Below the pieces are notes generated by a model. The model was not told the origin of the DNA, ran no database searches, and was given only the letters and a program-made list of their open reading frames with translations. Shown here piece after piece: positions 23,487 to 32,930 of a stretch of 64,000 nucleotides of DNA. Source of the stretch: Paenalkalicoccus suaedae. Lineage in GTDB: Bacteria > Bacillota > Bacilli > Bacillales > Salisediminibacteriaceae. Every line of letters begins with the position of its first letter. Positions within the stretch are counted from its first letter, which is position 1. Location: NCBI RefSeq assembly GCF_006965545.2, contig NZ_CP041372.2:806001-870000 (forward strand), written 5' to 3'. A program made the translations under genes and the position numbers.

Positions 23487-25628
23487 ATGAGATATGTTAT
23501 ATGGCTGATTTGTGCTGTGGTGCTGGTGGCGTGTGAGTCGACTGGTGAGCTACAGGAGATAGATGGAGGAATGAGCGAATATACGCAGCAAAGTGAGGAT
23601 GGGTTATTTGAGCTCGAGGTAAATGCGGAATCGACAGGTGAGGTGACGACAATTATACGTTATCTTGGCGATGATGATGAAGTGGAGGTTACATCGGCCT
23701 CCCCGCTTACATCTGTGGCGCTCCATGGTCCAAATTATGCGTTTGATGACATGGAAGTTACATCAATGATAGATACAGATGGCTTAGAGAATACGATTGA
23801 TTTTGAACTAGATCCTGGGTCGTATGACCTCTTCTTTTTATCAGAGTTTAATTATGATGGTCAAAAATATCAGATAGAAATACGGGAGGTTCCTATGATG
23901 GTGGAAGAAGCTGAGAGCAACTCAGAAGAAGTCGAAGATGGAGTATATACGCAGCGAAGTGAGGATGGGTTGTTTGAGCTTGAGGTGATGGTGAAGACAA
24001 CAGGTGAAATTAGGAGAACGGTTCGTTATCTAGGTGAGGAAGAAGATGTCGAGGTGCTATTCGGATCGCCGATGACTGCCTATTCGATAGATGAACCGGG
24101 TTATATTTATGAGACTATTGGCAATAGAACGAAGCTAGATGCAGATGGTTTTGTTGAAATATCTATGTTAGATGAGGAACCAGGAAAGCATGATTTATTC
24201 TTTTTAGCAAAGTTTGATTATATCGGCGGCGATAGGTATGAGCTCGAAATACGAGATGTTCCCATGAAATTTGAGGGTGTCGAGCATTCTACAGACGTGA
24301 ATGGAGTTCAGAGCAAGCTAAGCGAAGATGGTCTTTTTGAGTTGGAAGTTGAGACAGGCTCGACTGGTGAGGTGACATCAACGCTACGGTATGTTGGTGA
24401 TCAGGAAATGGCTATGATTGAACACGGTACAGAGTTAACCATTCCATCGGTAAATAATACGTACTATATCTTTAGTGCTGAAGATGTTGCAATGGGAACA
24501 GCTTTAGATGCTAAAGGATATTCGGAAACGTATCAATTAGACGTTGACCCAGGGGCTTATAAAGTTTTCTTCAGGTCTTCATTCAGTTACGATGGCATAA
24601 TGTATGAGGTTGAGATACGAGACGTTCCGATGGTAGTGGAAGAAAATAGCTCCGATGCGAGCGAAGATGGAGTATATACGCAGCAAAGTGAGGACGGGTT
24701 GTTTGAGCTTGAGGTGATGGTAGAATCGTCTGGAGATATTAGTAGAACGGTTCGTTATTTAGGCGATGACGAGGAAGTAGAGGTAGATTACGGATCGCCA
24801 CTGACCACGTATTCGCTGGGTAATACGGAATATGCGTTTGATACGCCAGGGAATACCGCTACCGTGGATGCAGATGGTTTTGTTGAAACAACGACGATAG
24901 AACGAGATCCAGGTACGTATCAACTATTCTTTCAATCTTGGTTTACGTATGACGGAAGAGTTTATCAAATTGAAATAACGGATGTGCAGCTAACTATCGA
25001 AGACGATACGAATGATGAGAAAGAACAGTTTACGACTGATGAGGAGAATAATATTCTTCGTCAAAAAAGTGAGGACGGCTTGTTTGAGCTAAAGGTAACA
25101 ACGGATTCAACAGGGTTACTCACTAGGACGCTTCATTATTTAGGGGAGGAAGAGGAAATAGAAATTGAACATCCGACGCCTCTTATAGACTATTATATTG
25201 AGGAACCTGTTGATTATACGGATACACCAGGAGATGGGATAACTAAAATTGATTCCAATGGTATTGTAGAAGCAACTAGGGTTGAACGGGATCCAGGTAC
25301 GTACCAAGTATTCTTTCATACGACGTTTAAACATGAGGGTAGAATCTATCAAATGGAAATCAACGACGTATCGCTAATTATCGAAGACGATAGGAATGAT
25401 CAGGCGAATGATAGTCTTCGTCAAAAAAGTGAGGACGGATTATTTGAGCTAGAGGTCATGGTAGATCCATCCGGAGAGGTTACGAGAACGTTGCGCTATT
25501 TAGGAGAAGAGGCTCATGTAAAAGTAGATTATGGGTATCCTTTAACATCTTTCTCGTTCCATAGCGCAAGACATATATTCCAATTGCCTGCTAATGAGGC
25601 GGTAGTAGACTCAAGCGGTTTTGCATAA
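23487..25628 (+). CDS. Repeat lipoprotein with six ~120-aa repeats, ending at an in-frame TAA
   Basis: A signal peptide with lipobox LVAC (Cys16) is followed by six copies of an acidic domain of 120-127 residues. Each begins with SEDGLFELEV and contains RYLG, a D(A/S)xGF segment, DPG(T/S)Y and FxY, and ends in an IEIxDVP strand. GAG/GAA of the EDG motif lies at 23595, 23961, 24324, 24690, 25071 and 25431. The pattern suggests a beta-rich surface domain. The last repeat is cut by TAA at 25626, exactly where homologous repeats have Glu or Val. No named family recognised. Confidence 0.8.
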   Translation: MRYVIWLICAVVLVACESTGELQEIDGGMSEYTQQSEDGLFELEVNAESTGEVTTIIRYLGDDDEVEVTSASPLTSVALHGPNYAFDDMEVTSMIDTDGLENTIDFELDPGSYDLFFLSEFNYDGQKYQIEIREVPMMVEEAESNSEEVEDGVYTQRSEDGLFELEVMVKTTGEIRRTVRYLGEEEDVEVLFGSPMTAYSIDEPGYIYETIGNRTKLDADGFVEISMLDEEPGKHDLFFLAKFDYIGGDRYELEIRDVPMKFEGVEHSTDVNGVQSKLSEDGLFELEVETGSTGEVTSTLRYVGDQEMAMIEHGTELTIPSVNNTYYIFSAEDVAMGTALDAKGYSETYQLDVDPGAYKVFFRSSFSYDGIMYEVEIRDVPMVVEENSSDASEDGVYTQQSEDGLFELEVMVESSGDISRTVRYLGDDEEVEVDYGSPLTTYSLGNTEYAFDTPGNTATVDADGFVETTTIERDPGTYQLFFQSWFTYDGRVYQIEITDVQLTIEDDTNDEKEQFTTDEENNILRQKSEDGLFELKVTTDSTGLLTRTLHYLGEEEEIEIEHPTPLIDYYIEEPVDYTDTPGDGITKIDSNGIVEATRVERDPGTYQVFFHTTFKHEGRIYQMEINDVSLIIEDDRNDQANDSLRQKSEDGLFELEVMVDPSGEVTRTLRYLGEEAHVKVDYGYPLTSFSFHSARHIFQLPANEAVVDSSGFA

Positions 25629-25745
25629 GCCTCGACTTTCAAACGAGAGCCTGGGACGTACGATATGTTTTTCTTAGCGTCTTTTTACTATGGAGATAAA
25701 GAGTACAAAATCGAAATTACCGATGTGCCTGTAACGATCGAATAG
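25629..25745 (+). pseudogene. Continuation of repeat 6 after the in-frame stop
   Basis: In the same frame as the lipoprotein, 38 codons continue the sixth repeat (REPGTYDMFF, then KIEITDVPVTIE) and end at TAG 25743-25745. The match to the C-terminal half of the other repeats shows that the TAA at 25626-25628 is a single-base nonsense change (probably from GAA), or a sequencing error, and not the natural end of the protein. Confidence 0.85.
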
Positions 25746-25795
25746 TAATTGCTTGTATGTATGTTCTTACTTTATTTTCTGAAAAGGAGAAGTAG

Positions 25796-26368
25796 ATGAA
25801 AAAAATAATTGGGGTTCTAGGAATTAGCTTGATAGCTTTAATTGGGTATGTGTTTGTGAACGGCGGGGTGACTGCGATCGGGGAAGTGAAGCGAACCGAT
25901 GTGCCTGAATCTTTTGTAGAGATTTATACGGATGTGGAGCGGTTAGAAGAGGCTTCGGATTTAGTTGTGCTCGCTAGGCCTGTGGGTGAGCCGTATAATC
26001 ATGTAGAAATGGATGGGAAGTTCCCACACTATTATTGGACCGAGACAATGTTTGAGGTAGAGCACGTGTATCATGGTGAGGTGCCGAATGAGGTGCCGCA
26101 GCAACTAAAGGTAATAGAGCCGTATGCTTATGTAAGGTCTAATAATCTGATTGCATCACAGTACTATGAAGTTACGAAAGAAGACTCGTCTTACTTATTG
26201 TTTTTGAGAAAAAAAGATTCAGATGAAATCGCATATTTACCTATAGCCACGTATCACGGCAAATTCGAGGTTTCATCTGATGCGGATGGCGGATTCGAGT
26301 CAACCGGTAATGCAGAACTGGATGAGCTCAAGCGATCTGTGGAGGGGAAGTACGGGAGCATTAAATAA
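25796..26368 (+). CDS. Membrane-anchored extracytoplasmic protein, 190 aa
   Basis: One N-terminal hydrophobic segment (residues 4-22) serves as a signal anchor; there is no lipobox. The rest is predicted extracellular. Residues 45-95 (EASDLVVLARPVG, then TMFEVEHVYHG) resemble the lipoprotein at 1811-2461, so a shared domain is likely. The ATG follows AAAAGGAGAAG, 50 bp after the broken end of the repeat lipoprotein, and may be in the same transcript. Function unknown. Confidence 0.75.
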   Translation: MKKIIGVLGISLIALIGYVFVNGGVTAIGEVKRTDVPESFVEIYTDVERLEEASDLVVLARPVGEPYNHVEMDGKFPHYYWTETMFEVEHVYHGEVPNEVPQQLKVIEPYAYVRSNNLIASQYYEVTKEDSSYLLFLRKKDSDEIAYLPIATYHGKFEVSSDADGGFESTGNAELDELKRSVEGKYGSIK

Positions 26369-26434
26369 TGTGTGGTGCTTCCATGTAGTCCTAACCTGGA
26401 CAAGAGTGAGTGTATGATGCATGACGGAGGGATG

Positions 26435-26595
26435 GTGCTGAATTTAGGGAGGCTGGTGACAAAATGGTGTGAAGAGGTGCAAAAATGATGAAGGGTTGTG
26501 CCAAATTCACAGGGAGTTGTGCAAAAAAGGGAATGAATTAGGAGATGAACAAACGTGATGCGCGGCTGAAGCTGGGTTTGTCGCGCAGCACGTTC
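26435..26595 (+). repeat. Phased array C3 with conserved 75-bp tail
   Basis: Cores start at 26435, 26456, 26477, 26498 and 26519, four exact 21-bp steps. The tail holds GGAGAT, GTGATG (26555), TGCGCG (26559-26564) and CGCGCA (26582-26587), with the same 40-nt distance from the last core and the same 17-nt gap as in C1 and C2. The IS256 element begins about 20 bp beyond the tail. Confidence 0.92.
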
Positions 26596-26619
26596 GTTAA
26601 TTTTCTTTGGCCTTGTAAA

Positions 26620-26673
26620 CTAAACTGTGTAAGTAAGAGTGCGTACGACTTTTACTTCGCAGTTTAGTTTTTT
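26620..26673 (+). terminator. Hairpin terminator inside the left end of the IS
   Basis: A long stem (8 bp perfect, CTAAACTG 26620-26627 with CAGTTTAG 26660-26667, extended inward with small mismatches) is followed by TTTTTT. It overlaps the left inverted repeat and would block read-through from outside promoters into the transposase. Confidence 0.75.
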
Positions 26674-26712
26674 ATTGTTAAGATAAATTCATATGGTTGG
26701 AGGAGGATGGGT

Positions 26713-27951
26713 ATGGTGAAAAAGGATCGAAATGCTAAAGCGAGTGAGTTGGCAAAACAGATACTAGAGACGTATGAGCCTGAATCCGTTCAAGATATGC
26801 AGGAAGCCCTTAAAGATATCTTTGGTCCAATGTTTGAATCTATGCTAAAAGGCGAGATGAATCACCATCTAGGTTACCAATCTAACAGTAAAGAAGAGAA
26901 AGAATCACTAAACAGAAGAAATGGTTATGGGAAAAAGACGCTTCAAACGAGCTCTGGTGAACTGGACATTCAAGTGCCACGTGATCGAGACGGATCATTT
27001 GAACCTCTTCTTGTCCCAAAGCGTAAAAAGAATCTCTCTGAGATGGAGGATAAGGTAATCTCGATGTACGCGAGAGGTATGTCACAACGTGATATCTCCT
27101 CTACAATTGAGGAGATCTATGGCTTTTCCATCTCTCACGAGATGGTCTCAGACATCACAGACAGTGTGATGCCAGATCTTGAAGAGTGGCAGTTCCGTCC
27201 ACTTCAAAGCTGTTATTCATTTCTGTTTGTAGACTGTATGTATACCACCATTCGTAACCACCACGAGACGAGAAAGTATGCCGTTTATACGATTCTCGGT
27301 TATACACTTGAAGGTAAAAAAGAGATTTTAGGTTTGTGGCTAAATGAAACAGAAAGTAAACACAAATGGATGCAGATCTTCGATGAGATTAAGTCCCGAG
27401 GTGTCGAAGACATCTTCTTTATTTCAATGGATGGTGTCAGTGGATTAGAAGAAGGCGCTAAAGCCGTCTTCCCAGAGGTCGTGGTCCAGCGTTGTATTGT
27501 TCATTTAATACGCAACTCTGTCCGTTATGTACCTTATAAAGACTATCGTGCTTTCACTAAATCTCTTAAAACCGTTTATGGTGCTCCAAATTTGAAAGCT
27601 TGCCGAAAAGCCTTTGATGAGTTTGAGAAGCAATGGACACAATACCCAGGCGCTATTGATGTCTGGAGAAGAAACCTTCAACACGTTGAACAGCTTTTTG
27701 ATTATGGCAGTGCGATTCGAAGAATCATGTACACCACCAACGCGGTCGAAAGTGTTCACTCCAGCTTTAGAAAAGTCACTAAAAAAGGAGCATTCCCCCA
27801 TGAGAATGCTTTATTAAAACTACTCTTTTTACGGATTAGAGAATTAGAAGTGAAATGGGCAACTGGCTTCGTTCCTAACTGGGCCCAAGTATTAAATCAG
27901 CTATTGATCAATGAAAGCCTACAGACTAGGGCTGCCAAGTACCTGGAGTAA
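26713..27951 (+). CDS. IS256-family transposase, 412 aa
   Basis: A full-length mutator-type DDE transposase: N-terminal ERNGYG-like segment (NRRNGYGKKTLQT), the IPRDRxGxFEP-type segment, a catalytic Asp in the FLFVDCMYT region and a second in ISMDGVSGLEE, then the conserved CIVHLIRNS, and the final Glu in TTNAVESVHSSFRK. No frameshift is seen, so it should be active. The GGAGGAGG site fits the ATG at 26713 better than the ATG at 26707, which it abuts. Confidence 0.93.
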   Translation: MVKKDRNAKASELAKQILETYEPESVQDMQEALKDIFGPMFESMLKGEMNHHLGYQSNSKEEKESLNRRNGYGKKTLQTSSGELDIQVPRDRDGSFEPLLVPKRKKNLSEMEDKVISMYARGMSQRDISSTIEEIYGFSISHEMVSDITDSVMPDLEEWQFRPLQSCYSFLFVDCMYTTIRNHHETRKYAVYTILGYTLEGKKEILGLWLNETESKHKWMQIFDEIKSRGVEDIFFISMDGVSGLEEGAKAVFPEVVVQRCIVHLIRNSVRYVPYKDYRAFTKSLKTVYGAPNLKACRKAFDEFEKQWTQYPGAIDVWRRNLQHVEQLFDYGSAIRRIMYTTNAVESVHSSFRKVTKKGAFPHENALLKLLFLRIRELEVKWATGFVPNWAQVLNQLLINESLQTRAAKYLE

Positions 27952-28018
27952 GAAACTTACACAGTTTATTTGACAAACCCTTTTCTTTTTTGCGACCTTC
28001 TTTGCAGAAGTACCAACT

Positions 28019-28250
28019 TGTTTCTTGACCGTTCCGCGCTACTTCTGGCAACTTGCGGCTTACTTCAACATTTTTCCGCATTACTTCTTCTATTTTCCGT
28101 ACCGTTTCTCCACTTTTCTGCATTACTTCTTTTTTACGTCTTACTTTCACAACTTTCTACCTTGTTTCCCGGCCGTTCCGCTTTACTTCCAGCAACTTCT
28201 GCCTTACTTCTCCCCGTTTCCTCCTTACTTTACCTCCCTCAGAAGCAACT
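28019..28250 (-). repeat. Phased array E1: GAAGTAA(T/G)GCGGAA core on the minus strand, 21-bp period
   Basis: On the plus strand the TACTTC block recurs near 28040, 28061, 28082, 28103 (degenerate), 28124, 28142, 28163 (degenerate), 28184, 28205 and 28226. All steps are 21 bp except one of 18. Read on the minus strand the unit is GAAGTAATGCGGAA-like, the same as array E2 at 33.3 kb. It fills the gap between the IS256 right end and the TetR gene stop. Confidence 0.85.
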
Positions 28251-28254
28251 CCCC

Positions 28255-28821
28255 CTACCTCAAATACGAAAACCCACTCGTAACAAAGCTATTGATCATC
28301 CGCGCGATTTCTGCGGGTGATTGCACCATGTCTTGCTCAATCCAGTCTTTAATAACGTGAATAGCGCCACTTAGCACAAACGTTGTTAAGTAACGGAGCT
28401 CCGTATCATCTACTTCGGCGTCGCGAAGCGCGCCTTTAACCATATATTGTCGTGTTAGCGTCATGAGTTTCTTCTCGAATGTAGGTGCACCCTCATGGTT
28501 CAAAAGGGTTTCAATAATCATGCGGTGTTCCTTTAAATAGTGGAGTATTTGCTCCGTCATTTCTTGCGCTACTTCATCCGAATTCAATGGAATATTTTCA
28601 AGGTAGCGTTGCATATCCTCGCTTATCTCTTCTTCGATGTGATCTAATAAATCAAAGGGGTCCTTAAAATGAGCGTAAAACGTGGAGCGATTTACCTTCG
28701 CAAGCGCGCAGATCTCCTTGACCGTTATTGCCGCTATCTTCTTTTCTGCCATCAATGTAATCAAACTATCCTTTAATACCTTGCGCGTGTAGCGCTTGCG
28801 ATGATCCAGCTTTTTGCTCAT
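28255..28821 (-). CDS. TetR/AcrR-family regulator, 188 aa
   Basis: An N-terminal TetR HTH (residues 12-58, with VKEICALAKVNRSTFYAHFKD as the recognition region) and a C-terminal helical ligand/dimer domain of the TetR_C type found in Bacillus regulators. It is divergent from the MMPL/YhgE-like pair, and inverted repeats in the shared promoter region are the likely operator. It would repress the efflux genes. It ends inside the sequence next to array E1, with no obvious terminator. Confidence 0.9.
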   Translation of the reverse strand: MSKKLDHRKRYTRKVLKDSLITLMAEKKIAAITVKEICALAKVNRSTFYAHFKDPFDLLDHIEEEISEDMQRYLENIPLNSDEVAQEMTEQILHYLKEHRMIIETLLNHEGAPTFEKKLMTLTRQYMVKGALRDAEVDDTELRYLTTFVLSGAIHVIKDWIEQDMVQSPAEIARMINSFVTSGFSYLR

Positions 28822-28851
28822 TTGTGCCTCCTTAGATTGTGAAAAAATTGT

Positions 28852-28927
28852 GAACGTCCGACACTTTACGAAATAGTGTTGGATAACGGACGTTCGTTAC
28901 TAAACTGTTTGTTGAATATCCAACACT
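28852..28927. promoter_or_regulatory. Divergent promoter region with candidate TetR operators
   Basis: Two inverted repeats are visible: AACGTCCG (28852-28859) with CGGACGTT (28887-28894), and AGTGTTGGATA (28875-28885) with TATCCAACACT (28917-28927). They interleave between the TetR gene and the MMPL gene and are good candidates for regulator binding. Confidence 0.6.
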
Positions 28928-28980
28928 GTGTCCATACAATAGTAAAGGACAGTGGAAGAATGAGCAAGAGAGGATGACGA

Positions 28981-31035
28981 CTTATCGACTGGACACAGCG
29001 AGTCATAGCACATAAAACAAAAATTGTAGTCCTATTTTTTGTTCTAGCCGTTGTAGGTGGTATCGCTCAATTTGGCGTATCCGTTAACTACAATATGGGG
29101 GACTACTTACCAGATGAGGCACCGTCGATACAAGCCGTTGACCTCATGGAACAAGAATTTGATGAACCTGTTGAAAACGCCCGCGTCATGGTACAGGATG
29201 TCTCGGTAGCGGAAGCTCTCCAATATAAACGAGAGCTTGAAGCAATAGATGGGGTGGAGTCAGTCACATGGTTAGATGACATGATGGATATGACGATCCC
29301 CTTAGAAATGATGGAACAAAATCTCCTGTCCTCTTACTATCAGGACCGTGCGGCACTATTTTCTGTCGCTATTGAAGAGGAGCGAGAGGTAGACGCGACA
29401 AACGCGATTTACGAGCTAATTAAAGAGGACGATGCGATCACGGGAGAGGCCGTCACGACGGCTGTCTCGCAGACGATGACGGGGAGTGAATCCTTAAATG
29501 CGGCGCTATTGCTCGTGCCGATCATCATCATTATTCTCGTGCTCTCGACGAAATCGTGGATTGAGCCAGTATTCTTTTTAACGGCGATTGGGGTCTCGAT
29601 TGTTATCAACTTAGGCTCGAATATTTTCCTCGGAGAGATATCGTTTATCACGCAGTCGGTGGCGCCAATTTTACAGCTCGCCGTCTCGCTCGACTACGCG
29701 ATCTTTTTACTACACAGCTTTTCTGATTACAGAAAGACAGAGTCAGACCCTGCGAAGGCGATGGGGATGGCGATGAAGCGATCCTTCCCAGCCATTGTCG
29801 CAAGTGCGTCTACAACGTTCTTTGGCTTTATGGCACTGACGTTTATGGACTTTGGGATTGGATCTGATTTAGGAATTAACTTAGTAAAAGGTATTTTACT
29901 TAGCTTTTTGAGCGTCATGATTTTCTTACCGGCGCTAACGCTCGTATTTTATAAGTGGATTGATCGCACGGAGCACCGTCAGTTCATTCCGGACTTTAAA
30001 AACGTCGGATCTAAAGTAATGAAGGTGCGATTCCCGATGCTTTTACTCGTGTTGATCGTGATCGTGCCAGCATTCTTGGCGCAAAGCAACACAACGTTCC
30101 TTTACGGAGCAGGGGAGCACCCGCCGGATACGAGAGCCGGTCAGGATGAACAGGCAGTGGAAGCGATATTTGGCAAGGAGATGCCGATGGTGCTACTCGT
30201 ACCAGAGCTTGATCGAGGGATTGAAGAGGAGCTCGTGCAGGATTTAGAGCGACTGCCGAACGTCTCAAGCGTAATGTCCTACGTCAATGCCGTCGGGACC
30301 GCCATCCCACCAGAGTTTGTGGGCGAAACTATCACACAGTCCTTCTATTCAGGTGACTACGCGCGGATTACGATCTTTGCGGAGACAGATCCTGAAGGAG
30401 ACATCGCCTTCTCCCTTATTGAACAGGTGAGAGAGACGGCAGCTAGCTATTACGAAGAGAGTCATCTGTTAGGAGAGAGTGTCTCCCTTTATGATATTCG
30501 AGACATTATCCAAGAGGATAATACGCTCGTGAATATTTTAACCGTCGTTACAGTGGGACTTGTGATTATGATTACGTTCCGGTCGATTTCCATTCCGGTT
30601 GTTCTCTTACTCACGATACAAACGTCCGTATGGATTAACTTAGCGGTTCCTTACTTTAATGACGATCCACTCGTCTATGTGGGGTATTTGCTGATTAGTA
30701 CGATTCAGCTTGCCGCAACGGTGGACTACGGGATTCTCTTTACCGAAAACTACTATCATTTGCGAAAGAGTATGAATGCGATGCAGGCGATCAAACGCAC
30801 GATTGATGAAAAGCTGTTTGCGATCTTTATTTCTGCATCGATTTTATCAAGCGTCGGCTTTATTTTAGGACTCACTTCAACGAATCCAATCGTATCCTCT
30901 ATTGGGATGCTACTTGGACGAGGTGCTTTACTAGCCTTCTTAATGGTTGTATTCGTCCTACCGGCGATGCTCGTCGTATTTGATAAGCTAATCGAAAAAA
31001 CATCACTAAAAACGAATTTTTATAAGGAGTCGTGA
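28981..31035 (+). CDS. MMPL/RND-type transporter, N-terminus without an in-frame start
   Basis: An MMPL-family membrane transporter with two MMPL halves (each five or six TM segments; AVSLDYAIFLLHSF and AATVDYGILFTENY carry the family Asp-Tyr motif). From 28981 the frame encodes LIDWTQRVIAHK and a first TM segment, as expected for the family. The in-frame codon at 28975 is TGA and no ATG/GTG/TTG occurs before 29095. An ATG at 28974 with GAGAGG upstream is one frame off, suggesting a 1-base indel or sequencing error. Starting at 29095 (646 aa) would lose TM1. It is co-transcribed with the next gene, 3 bp away. Confidence 0.85.
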   Translation, partial: LIDWTQRVIAHKTKIVVLFFVLAVVGGIAQFGVSVNYNMGDYLPDEAPSIQAVDLMEQEFDEPVENARVMVQDVSVAEALQYKRELEAIDGVESVTWLDDMMDMTIPLEMMEQNLLSSYYQDRAALFSVAIEEEREVDATNAIYELIKEDDAITGEAVTTAVSQTMTGSESLNAALLLVPIIIIILVLSTKSWIEPVFFLTAIGVSIVINLGSNIFLGEISFITQSVAPILQLAVSLDYAIFLLHSFSDYRKTESDPAKAMGMAMKRSFPAIVASASTTFFGFMALTFMDFGIGSDLGINLVKGILLSFLSVMIFLPALTLVFYKWIDRTEHRQFIPDFKNVGSKVMKVRFPMLLLVLIVIVPAFLAQSNTTFLYGAGEHPPDTRAGQDEQAVEAIFGKEMPMVLLVPELDRGIEEELVQDLERLPNVSSVMSYVNAVGTAIPPEFVGETITQSFYSGDYARITIFAETDPEGDIAFSLIEQVRETAASYYEESHLLGESVSLYDIRDIIQEDNTLVNILTVVTVGLVIMITFRSISIPVVLLLTIQTSVWINLAVPYFNDDPLVYVGYLLISTIQLAATVDYGILFTENYYHLRKSMNAMQAIKRTIDEKLFAIFISASILSSVGFILGLTSTNPIVSSIGMLLGRGALLAFLMVVFVLPAMLVVFDKLIEKTSLKTNFYKES

Positions 31036-31038
31036 GGG

Positions 31039-32823
31039 ATGAATAGAACAAAAACATTGAGCATCATGCTAGCCGTACTCCTCGTTGCTCCAACGGCTAC
31101 ACTAGCCGAAGGCACCGGAGAATTTGAGCAAAAGGATGAGGTCATTTACGCCAATCTCAATGCGACGGGAGAGCAACAACAGCTATACGTCGTCAACAAT
31201 TTTTCTGTCACGGAGCCTGGTACGATCATCGATTTTGGTGATTACACGTCGGTCTCAAACTTGACGGATTTGTATGAGATCACGCAGGACGGCGAGGAGA
31301 TTACGCTCCAAGCCGAGACAGCGGAGGAATTTTATTATCAGGGGAATTTGGAGGAGGCGCCACTACCGTGGAGCTTTGACTTTACGTATCACTTAGACGG
31401 GGAGGAGCGCGAGGCGAGTGAGCTTGCGGGCGCGACTGGACCGGTCGAGATTGAGCTCGATGTGACGCAAAACACCGCCGGCGAAGCAGCCTTCTTCGAG
31501 AACTACCTGCTACAAGTAACCATGACCTTTGATTCGGATCGGGTGAGAAACATCGAGGCAGCCGATGGCACCGTGGCTAACGCAGGTAAGGATCGACAGG
31601 TGACGTTTACGCTTATGCCAGAGACGGAGGGTACTTTTACAGTAGCGGCAGACGTAGAGGAGTTTGAAATGGCGGCTGTTGAAATAGCGGGCGTTCCTTC
31701 CAACATTCCATTTGATGCTCCGGATACGGATGACCTTCAAGGGGAACTCGTTCCATTAGCAGATGCGACTGCTTCCGTGAGTGAAGGAGTCGGAGAGCTT
31801 CGTGATGGGATTTCTGGACTGAATAATGGTGTGGGAGAATTGGAAAGCGGATCAGCTTCCTTTAGAGATGGACTTAATCAACTAGACGCAAATTCTTCGG
31901 AGCTTGTAAGTGGCTCTGCAGCGATTCGCGATGCGTTAGAAGAAATGAGCGGGTCCCTTTCTGGTAGCACTGGTGATATGGGGCTTGGAGGCCTTGCGGA
32001 GGTTAGTGGTAGCCTGCGTGAAATTGCAGGAGGACTAGATGAAGTAAGTGAAGGACTGTCTGAGCTAAATAGTAGCTATGCTCAGGCGTATGGTGCGCTG
32101 AGTGACGCGATCAACGCAATTCCTGAAGGTGCTGCTTCAGAAGCGGATATTCAGGCATTATATGAGAGCGGAGCCGATCAGCAGGTAGTTGACCAGCTCG
32201 TTGCAAGTCAGCGTGCAGCACTAGCAGTAAAAGAAACATATGGCGCAACTAATGCTGCGTTTGCAGCGGTTCAGCCTGCTTTACAGGAAAGTACAGGTGC
32301 GTTAGGAGAAATGAGCAGTGGACTGCGAACGATAGCTAGTGAATTAGACGCCGCAGCGGATTCTAACGATATGCAGCGTGGTATTCAAGAGCTTTCTAGC
32401 GGACTACAGCAACTGTCCTCAGAATACGGTAGCTTCCACAGTGGTCTTCGCGATTACACAGCAGGTGTGAGTGATCTTGCTGGCGGTTACAGAGAACTAA
32501 ACAGTGGTATTGGTGACTTACGTGGCGGTGTTCAAGAGCTTCTATCTGGTGCCAACACATTGTACGACGGGACAGAAGAGCTAGCGGAAGAAACGTCTGA
32601 TCTGCCAAATCAAGTACAGGTGCAGATTGATGAATTAGTAGCGGAGCTTGACCATTCTGACTTTGAGCCGATTTCGTTTGTATCAGACCAAAACGAAAAT
32701 ATTGGTACGGTACAGTTTGTGATTCGCACGGAGGCGATTGAGGTAGAGGAGCAGGAAGCGGAAGAGATAGAGGAAGAAGAGGCGACTGGATTTTGGCAGA
32801 AGCTAGTTGATTTGTTTCGGTAA
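31039..32823 (+). CDS. YhgE/Pip-like secreted protein with repeated helical region, 594 aa
   Basis: A Sec signal peptide (residues 1-23, cleavage near TLAEG) is followed by a beta-rich N-terminal half (residues 30-235) and a long region (250-510) of repeated L-x-x-G-x-x-x-L-x-x-G units typical of YhgE/Pip and ESX-associated helical domains. The C-terminus is acidic and ends in FWQKLVDLFR, possibly amphipathic. No clear C-terminal TM helix is seen, unlike full-length YhgE. It is coupled to the MMPL gene and probably works with it in export or envelope assembly. Confidence 0.8.
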   Translation: MNRTKTLSIMLAVLLVAPTATLAEGTGEFEQKDEVIYANLNATGEQQQLYVVNNFSVTEPGTIIDFGDYTSVSNLTDLYEITQDGEEITLQAETAEEFYYQGNLEEAPLPWSFDFTYHLDGEEREASELAGATGPVEIELDVTQNTAGEAAFFENYLLQVTMTFDSDRVRNIEAADGTVANAGKDRQVTFTLMPETEGTFTVAADVEEFEMAAVEIAGVPSNIPFDAPDTDDLQGELVPLADATASVSEGVGELRDGISGLNNGVGELESGSASFRDGLNQLDANSSELVSGSAAIRDALEEMSGSLSGSTGDMGLGGLAEVSGSLREIAGGLDEVSEGLSELNSSYAQAYGALSDAINAIPEGAASEADIQALYESGADQQVVDQLVASQRAALAVKETYGATNAAFAAVQPALQESTGALGEMSSGLRTIASELDAAADSNDMQRGIQELSSGLQQLSSEYGSFHSGLRDYTAGVSDLAGGYRELNSGIGDLRGGVQELLSGANTLYDGTEELAEETSDLPNQVQVQIDELVAELDHSDFEPISFVSDQNENIGTVQFVIRTEAIEVEEQEAEEIEEEEATGFWQKLVDLFR

Positions 32824-32930
32824 TGAATAGATCTAGTTGCTTAAGTGCCAATTAGTTTAGGGCAGCTCTTTGAGCTTTTATTGATAAAATGCCGATTTGA
32901 TTAAATAGGTTGTTGTTTTATTTAGAGTTG

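Larger units (their letters stand above)
26613..27976 (+). mobile_element. IS256-family insertion sequence, about 1.36 kb
   Basis: It consists of one transposase gene between imperfect inverted repeats of about 22 bp (26613-26634 and 27955-27976), which share TAAACTGTGTAAGT. No clear 8-9-bp target duplication is visible, so the exact ends or the age of the insertion are uncertain. It lies between array C3 and array E1. Confidence 0.88.

Noticed and set aside
27970-28360. Three overlapping plus-strand frames in 27970-28360
   Set aside because: They read the complement of array E1 and the 3' end of the TetR gene; no RBS and biased repetitive composition.
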